A DNA stretch of 64,000 bases from Paraktedonobacter sp034437695. GTDB taxonomy: Bacteria > Chloroflexota > Ktedonobacteria > Ktedonobacterales > Ktedonobacteraceae. Below are positions 59,461 through 64,000 of the stretch, piece after piece; the stretch's first letter is position 1, and every line of letters begins with the position of its first letter. Made by a program: the position numbers and the translations under genes. A model generated the notes under the pieces. It made no database searches. It was not told where the DNA came from and worked only from the letters and a program-made list of their open reading frames with translations. Where the stretch lies: positions 8,764 through 72,763 of the forward strand of contig DAOTTJ010000047.1 of NCBI GenBank assembly GCA_034437695.1, read 5' to 3'.

Positions 59461-60972
59461 ATGGTTTCAACGCCCCGGACACAGCCACGTACGCTGCACA
59501 ACTATGTAGGAGGAGAGTGGGTCACGTCGCAGACCAGTGAGTTTCTGGAGGTGCGCAACCCGGCCACGACCGATGTGCTGGCCCTGACTCCGCTCAGTAC
59601 AGCCGCCGATGTGGATGCGGCTGTGCAGAAAGCGCAGGCGGCCTTCCCTGCCTGGCGGGCCACTCCTCCGCAGGAACGCGCCCGCTACTTCTTCAAGCTC
59701 CGTCAACTGCTCGACGCCAACCGCGAGGAACTGGCCCGCCTGATTACTACCGAGATGGGCAAGACGCTCGACGACGCTCGCGGCGAGGTCTTGCGCGGTC
59801 TGGAGAACGTTGAGACGGCCTGTAGTATCCCCTCACTGATGATGGGCTATAGCCTGGAAGACGGCGCAGCCGCGGGGATCGATGAGGAGGTCATCTATCA
59901 ACCGCTGGGCGTCTTTGCGGGGATCACACCGTTTAACTTTCCCTTTATGATCTCGTTCTGGTTCTGGCCCTACGCGGTGGCGACCGGCAATACGTTTATT
60001 CTCAAGCCGTCCGAGCAAGACCCTCTGGTGCAGCAGTTTGTCTTTGAACTGGTGGCACAGGTGGGCTTCCCTGCCGGTGTAATCAACCTGGTCAACGGCG
60101 GTCGTTCAACGGTCAATGCGCTGCTCGACCATCCGCAGGTGCGCGGGATCTCCTTTGTGGGCGCAACAAAGACCGCCGAGTATGTCTATGCCCGCGCCTC
60201 GGCCAGCGGCAAACGCGTGCAGGCCTCGGGTGGCGCAAAAAACGCTCTGGTGGTGATGCCCGATACCAACTGGGACGCCTACCTCGGCACGATTATGAAC
60301 TCCTGCTTCGGCTCGGCTGGTCAGCGCTGTCTGGCCAATTCGCGTCTGCTCACCGTCGGCGAGGCCCACGACACAGCCCGCGAACGGCTGCTAAACGCAG
60401 CGCAGAAGCTCAGACTGGGCAATGGCTTACAGGCGGGCGTAGATATGGGACCAGTAGTCTCGGCTGCCGCCCGCGAACGCATCTTTGGTCTGATCGACCG
60501 CGGCATTGCTCAGGGCGCAGAGGCCGTCCTCGATGGTCGAACTATCCGGGTACCAGATGCCCCTGATGGCTACTTCGTCGGCCCAACCCTGCTCGACCAC
60601 GTGCAGCCGGAGATGAGCATCTACCGCGAGGAGATCTTTGGTCCGGTCATCACGTTGACACATGTGCAGACCCTCAATGAGGCGATTGAGCAGATCAACG
60701 CCCACGAGTACGGCAATGCCGCCTCGATCTTCACACAAAGCGGCTTCGCGGCCCGCGAGTTTCGCTATCGCGTCGAAACCGGCAATATCGGCATCAACGT
60801 GGGAGTCGCCGCCCCGATGGCCTACTTCCCCTTCAGCGGCGCAAAACGCTCGTTCTTCGGCACGCTTCACCCCCAGGGACGCGATGCAGTGCGCTTCTTC
60901 ACCGAAAGCAAAGTCGTGATCACCCGCTGGACCGCTGGCGAGGACGGTCCAGTCAGTGGAGTCGGTCGCTAG
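59461..60972 (+). CDS. Methylmalonate-semialdehyde-type dehydrogenase (CoA-acylating)
   Basis: 503 residues, family length. The ALDH motifs are: VFAGITPFNFPFMISFWFWP, NTFILKPSEQDPL, FVGATKTAEYVYARASASGKRVQASGGAKN, and the catalytic Cys in CFGSAGQRCLANSRLL. The C-terminus FPFSGAKRSFFGTLHPQGRDAVRFFTESKVV is characteristic of methylmalonate/malonate-semialdehyde dehydrogenases (MmsA), which turn the semialdehyde into a CoA ester with NAD+. With the aminotransferase upstream the pair would convert beta-alanine (or 3-aminoisobutyrate) to acetyl-CoA (or propionyl-CoA). This pathway is inferred from the pairing. Confidence 0.9.
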   Translation: MVSTPRTQPRTLHNYVGGEWVTSQTSEFLEVRNPATTDVLALTPLSTAADVDAAVQKAQAAFPAWRATPPQERARYFFKLRQLLDANREELARLITTEMGKTLDDARGEVLRGLENVETACSIPSLMMGYSLEDGAAAGIDEEVIYQPLGVFAGITPFNFPFMISFWFWPYAVATGNTFILKPSEQDPLVQQFVFELVAQVGFPAGVINLVNGGRSTVNALLDHPQVRGISFVGATKTAEYVYARASASGKRVQASGGAKNALVVMPDTNWDAYLGTIMNSCFGSAGQRCLANSRLLTVGEAHDTARERLLNAAQKLRLGNGLQAGVDMGPVVSAAARERIFGLIDRGIAQGAEAVLDGRTIRVPDAPDGYFVGPTLLDHVQPEMSIYREEIFGPVITLTHVQTLNEAIEQINAHEYGNAASIFTQSGFAAREFRYRVETGNIGINVGVAAPMAYFPFSGAKRSFFGTLHPQGRDAVRFFTESKVVITRWTAGEDGPVSGVGR

Positions 60973-60989
60973 CTAAACCGCCCGATAGT

Positions 60990-61028
60990 AGGTGCCTTCT
61001 TCCCGGATAAACTGGAAAGAAGGCACCT
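60990..61028 (+). terminator. 12-bp hairpin
   Basis: AGGTGCCTTCTT (60990-61001) pairs perfectly with 61017-61028. It ends the aminotransferase-dehydrogenase operon. Confidence 0.75.
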
Positions 61029-61198
61029 TCTCGGATCGATAAGCGACAGAAGGTCTCTTCCAACGTTATGAATATATATGATATCCTGATAACGCAATGA
61101 GTGGACGCAAAGTGCTTTTTCTGAACCATGCAAAAAGGAGCACCACTTCTCGCCTTGCCAATCACAGGGCGGGAATAGTTAGAGGTGACAGTTAATCG

Positions 61199-62335
61199 AT
61201 GAAAATGTATAGAAAACAAAAAACCTTCTGGCAGCGACGAGCGTTTCCTACCCTTCTCGCTCTTCTTGTAGGCGCGTTTGTACTCAGCGCGTGCAGCAGC
61301 GGTACAACAGGTAAACAGGCGAATACCCCTGGATCTACGCAAAATGGACCTTCCAGTACGCCAACTCCTGGCCTCAGTCAGTCCCTACAAAAAAACGGGC
61401 AGACCGAGTTGCAGGCTTTTCAGGAATGGATCAATCTGCTGCAACAAAATGGCGGAGATGTGACAACTTATCAACAGCAATATACCAGTTCGCAGCAGGC
61501 TCTGACGCAGTCAGTAACCAATGCTACCTACACAAAGGCTCTGACTACCTTGCAAGGTCAGGTGCTGGCTATTAAGATCCCCACCCTCCAGCAGGAGGCC
61601 AAAAACCTGCAACAGAAGCTTCAACAGCAGGTGAGCACCTGGGGCAGTCAGCATACGTATAAAGACAGCTACAACGGCAAGACCTACACTCAGGACTACG
61701 AGTACAATAATAGCACCGGCATCGGTGGTCCCCTCTGGCTGCAAGAGGATCTGGCAACCAATAAAACCCTGGCTGATTGGCAACAGACTATCGAAAATTT
61801 GAATATGTGGCTGTATAACTTTCAGGAGTTTCAGACCAACTTCGGCGATAAGACGCCGTCCACTCAGAGCCATCAAACCGATCTCGCTCTGATGCAACAC
61901 TACAATTTCATGCAGGAACGCGTGGTTGTGGTCTCGCTGAGCGAGCAAACGTTGCGTGCTTATGATAACGGCAAGCTGGTCAAGACCTTCCAGGTTGTAA
62001 CGGGCCAGCCCGATCTGCCCTCCCCTCCTGGCAACTGGTGGTTTGAGGGCAAGCAGCACCCGACGGTCTTCAAGTCGTCTGAACCCAAAGGTTCTCCCGA
62101 CTGGTATCCCGATACAAAGATTAACTATGCTATGCAGTACCATAGCAATGGTTACTTTTTCCACGATGCCTGGTGGCGCACTCAGTTCGGGGCCGGCGCA
62201 AATTATCCCCACCAGGACCCCGATGGCGATCCTTTTGCCGGTCAGGGTTCGCACGGCTGCGTCAATATGTCAACTAACGATTCGGCCTGGCTGTATGGCT
62301 TTGTCTCGGTCTATACTCAGATCGTCATCTACTAA
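61199..62335 (+). CDS. L,D-transpeptidase lipoprotein (YkuD domain)
   Basis: 378 residues; GAGGTGAC lies nine bases before ATG 61199. The lipoprotein signal ends at LSAC (Cys32), followed by a Thr/Ser/Pro/Asn linker. Residues 65-230 are helical and Gln-rich with coiled-coil character (ALTTLQGQVLAIKIPTLQQEAKNLQQKLQQQ). The YkuD domain begins about 240 (VVVVSLSEQTLRAYDNGKLVKTFQVVTG) and holds the active site: YFFHDAWWRTQFGAG and GSHGCVNMSTNDSAWLYGF (catalytic Cys in HGCVN, His in FFHDA). The enzyme makes 3-3 crosslinks in peptidoglycan or attaches proteins, and acts outside the membrane. Confidence 0.9.
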   Translation: MKMYRKQKTFWQRRAFPTLLALLVGAFVLSACSSGTTGKQANTPGSTQNGPSSTPTPGLSQSLQKNGQTELQAFQEWINLLQQNGGDVTTYQQQYTSSQQALTQSVTNATYTKALTTLQGQVLAIKIPTLQQEAKNLQQKLQQQVSTWGSQHTYKDSYNGKTYTQDYEYNNSTGIGGPLWLQEDLATNKTLADWQQTIENLNMWLYNFQEFQTNFGDKTPSTQSHQTDLALMQHYNFMQERVVVVSLSEQTLRAYDNGKLVKTFQVVTGQPDLPSPPGNWWFEGKQHPTVFKSSEPKGSPDWYPDTKINYAMQYHSNGYFFHDAWWRTQFGAGANYPHQDPDGDPFAGQGSHGCVNMSTNDSAWLYGFVSVYTQIVIY

Positions 62336-62346
62336 GCTGGCTCGCT

Positions 62347-62380
62347 TGCGCGGGTTCCCTCCCATACGCGAACCCGCGCA
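62347..62380 (+). terminator. Hairpin after the transpeptidase gene
   Basis: TGCGCGGGTTC (62347-62357) pairs with 62370-62380 (GAACCCGCGCA). No T-run follows. Confidence 0.65.
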
Positions 62381-62458
62381 CTGCATGCCTTGCGCAGATG
62401 GACGTTAATAAAGAAGAGTTGCAGCTATGAGGCATGAGTTCGATACCTAACCGGTCTG

Positions 62459-63586
62459 GTGCTCTCTACCCGCGTGACCGCCGATGGCTTTGTGCTGATC
62501 TTGCGCAGTCTCGAACGTGTGCAAAAGCTGGTCCATCGCATGACTGGCGCTCGCGCTCGTCTGACCTTTGCTAATGTGGTTGGCGAGAGTCATGTCCTCC
62601 ACGAGGCGATCCGCCAGGCCAAACGTGCCGCACAGAGCAACGCGACCGTGCTGCTGCGCGGCGAGACAGGCACGGGCAAGGAGATTTTCGCGCAGAGTAT
62701 CCATAATCAGAGCAGCCGCTCGGCCAATGCGTTTGTCGCGATTAACTGCGCGGCTATTCCCCGCGCGTTGATCAATACTGAACTCTTCGGCTATGAAGGT
62801 GGCTCTTTTACTGGCGCTGACCGCCAGGGACGACCACGAAAGTTTGAGCAGGCCAGCGGCGGGACGCTCTTTCTGGATGAGATCGGCGATATGCCGCTTG
62901 ACCTGCAAACGTCGCTGCTGCGTGCGATTGAGACGCACACGATTACGCGTATCGGCAGTCAGCGCACGATTGCTGTGGATGTGCGCATCATTGCTGCGAC
63001 CCACAAAGATTTACAGGAGGAGACGCGTCAGGGGACGTTTCGCCTGGACCTCTATTACCGTCTGCATGTGCTCTCTATCACGATCCCTGCCCTGCGTCAG
63101 CACACTTCGGACATCCCGCTGCTGATCCGCCACTTTCTTGAGCGCCAGAGTCACGCCCAGGGCCGCACGCTGACTATCACGCCCGCAGCCATCGAGGCCC
63201 TCCAACTCTTTAGCTGGCCCGGCAATGTGCGCGAACTGGAAAATCTTATCGAGCGCGTGACCTACCTGGTCACACAATCCACGATTACGCTCGCTGACCT
63301 GCCCTCAGAGGTCCACCCACCCACCCTTCATCATCAGCCTGTAACCCTGCCACCAGCGGTTGACCCTCTCAGCCAGGTGCCGCCGCTGGTCCAGGCGCAC
63401 GACGAGGCCGACTTAAAACGTCTAAGCCAGCAGGCCGAGATTGAGGCCATCCAGCAAGCATATGGCCAGACCAACGGTCAGGTCACGCACACCGCCACGC
63501 TGCTTGGGATCAACCGCACCACGCTCTGGCGCAAGATGACGCGCTACGGCTTGATCCCCACACAGAAAAAATCTCGCAGGTCCTGA
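62459..63586 (+). CDS. Sigma-54-type activator lacking its N-terminal sensor
   Basis: 375 codons from GTG 62459, without a ribosome site. The open frame begins only about seven codons earlier, and already reads family sequence (TRVTADGFVLILRSLERVQKLV) that in AcoR-like activators follows GAF/PAS domains; so the 5' part is missing. The AAA+ core is complete: Walker A GETGTGKE, the loop GYEGGSFTGAD (usual GAFTGA, here GSFTGA), Walker B GGTLFLDEIGD, LDLYYRLHVLSITIPALR, SWPGNVRELENLIERV. A Fis-type HTH closes it (GQVTHTATLLGINRTTLWRKMTRYG). Without the sensor it might be unregulated or not expressed. Confidence 0.78.
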   Translation: MLSTRVTADGFVLILRSLERVQKLVHRMTGARARLTFANVVGESHVLHEAIRQAKRAAQSNATVLLRGETGTGKEIFAQSIHNQSSRSANAFVAINCAAIPRALINTELFGYEGGSFTGADRQGRPRKFEQASGGTLFLDEIGDMPLDLQTSLLRAIETHTITRIGSQRTIAVDVRIIAATHKDLQEETRQGTFRLDLYYRLHVLSITIPALRQHTSDIPLLIRHFLERQSHAQGRTLTITPAAIEALQLFSWPGNVRELENLIERVTYLVTQSTITLADLPSEVHPPTLHHQPVTLPPAVDPLSQVPPLVQAHDEADLKRLSQQAEIEAIQQAYGQTNGQVTHTATLLGINRTTLWRKMTRYGLIPTQKKSRRS

Positions 63587-63621
63587 TCATAGGCGACGAG
63601 AGCGCTCCCCAGGTTGCCGTT

Positions 63622-63718
63622 TTACTCGACAACCAGGGTAACTGGGATATTCCCACGCGTGGCATTGGAATATGGGCAGATCTCGTGAGCGGTCGCCACT
63701 AGAGCACCGGTCAAGAAA
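63622..63718 (-). pseudogene. C-terminal end of an organic hydroperoxide resistance (Ohr) gene
   Basis: About 31 codons read ALVATAHEICPYSNATRGN then IPVTLVVE and a stop at 63622-63624. CPYSNATRGN is the second active-site Cys block of Ohr/OsmC peroxidases. The rest of the gene is absent; its place is taken by a transposase end at 63719. The ohr gene was therefore cut by an insertion. Confidence 0.85.
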
Positions 63719-64000
63719 TCAAGCAGCGGCCTGAAGTTGCTGGGAGCGGGCCAGGACGTGCAGATTATGGACGACTGCGCAACGGCGCAGATCGAAGAGA
63801 TTCTTCCCACGCCTCGATAGCGTGCACGTCGTCCTTGCCACCAACCAACATGGGCGAGGGTATGCTCAACCGCTACCCGTTCGCGCAGTTTGGCTCGTCC
63901 TTCTGCCGTTTGCTGGCGCTGGCGCAACTCAATGAGCAAGGTCTCATCGGGGTGGATACTGACACTGCGTCCCTTGGCACTGGTCGTACATTGCGTTTTC
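63719..64000 (-). pseudogene. IS1182-like transposase, C-terminal part, frameshifted
   Basis: It enters from beyond the window and reads CTTSAKGRSVSIHPDETLL, RQRQQTAEGRAKLRERVAVEHTLAHVGWWQGRRARYRG, the C-terminal DDE part with the last Glu in AVEH. A frameshift near 63795 moves the end (NLFDLRRCAVVHNLHVLARS) into another frame, stopping at 63719-63721. The stop abuts the Ohr remnant within a few bases, leaving almost no non-coding end, so the element's own terminus may be lost or very short. Confidence 0.75.

Noticed and set aside
1..64000. tRNA, rRNA, CRISPR arrays, riboswitches, replication origin
   Set aside because: No cloverleaf with a TTCGA-type loop, no regularly spaced direct repeats, no recognisable riboswitch core and no DnaA-box cluster were seen on either strand.

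Overview
The window looks like a chromosome segment from a soil-type, large-genome bacterium, most likely a Ktedonobacteria-like member of the Chloroflexota. Grounds for this are inference from gene style, not from any rRNA marker (none is present): an XRE/NB-ARC/TPR STAND protein, a TIR domain protein with a membrane anchor, XRE regulators with a MmyB-like ligand domain, proline/threonine-rich single-pass membrane proteins with no known family, many SDRs and aldo/keto reductases, and IS66 and IS1182 remnants. Genes are short transcription units on both strands, mostly with clear AGGAGG-like ribosome binding sites. There is no tRNA, rRNA, CRISPR array, prophage or replication origin that I can see.

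Layout. 1-8.6 kb: broken aldo/keto reductase, NLR-like XRE/NB-ARC/TPR protein, quinone-oxidoreductase-like enzyme with an Rrf2 regulator, a complete but dead IS66-family element with a perfect 8-bp target duplication, and two decayed zinc-type oxidoreductases. 8.6-14.5 kb: decaying TetR regulator, hairpin-rich repeats, a small carbonic-anhydrase-like protein, rifampicin phosphotransferase (rph), and a membrane-anchored lytic transglycosylase. 14.8-22.7 kb: an eroded AAA/TPR regulator fused to a PIG-L deacetylase remnant, a cupredoxin-like membrane protein, an alpha/beta hydrolase, a MOSC protein, a second repeat island, a broken DinB gene and an unknown membrane protein. 22.9-25.8 kb: SDR, TetR and SDR around a very clear promoter/operator. 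25.9-29.2 kb: a complete pqqABCDE operon, including a 39-codon pqqA. 29.5-39.9 kb: AraC regulators, VOC protein, cupin, cell-wall amidase, TPR and transposase debris, aldo/keto reductase with divergent XRE regulator, and a 3'-truncated ECF sigma factor. 40.1-42.7 kb: two paralogous secreted proteins of unknown family that share a conserved upstream sequence; the first copy is broken by a small inverted duplication. 43-50.6 kb: CPA1 antiporter, TIR protein, DinB, MFS with divergent DeoR regulator around a long operator, a kinase/LanM chimera, and an SDR. 50.6-57.9 kb: lipoprotein, membrane protein, isochorismatase-like hydrolase, TetR plus 14-TM drug exporter operon, XRE regulator with divergent F420-type LLM oxidoreductase. 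58-64 kb: aminotransferase plus methylmalonate-semialdehyde-type dehydrogenase, L,D-transpeptidase lipoprotein, N-terminally truncated sigma-54-type activator, and an ohr remnant cut by an IS1182-like transposase.

How it works together. The repeated theme is a regulator paired with one enzyme or transporter (TetR/SDR, XRE/AKR, XRE/LLM, AraC/cupin, DeoR/MFS, TetR/MFS), which suggests many small, independently switched detoxification or small-molecule responses. PQQ synthesis is complete, but no PQQ-dependent dehydrogenase lies in the window. About fifteen loci are broken by frameshifts, stops or junctions; some frameshifts could be assembly errors, but the junction-type lesions (fusions, truncations, insertion-sequence boundaries) cannot be explained that way.
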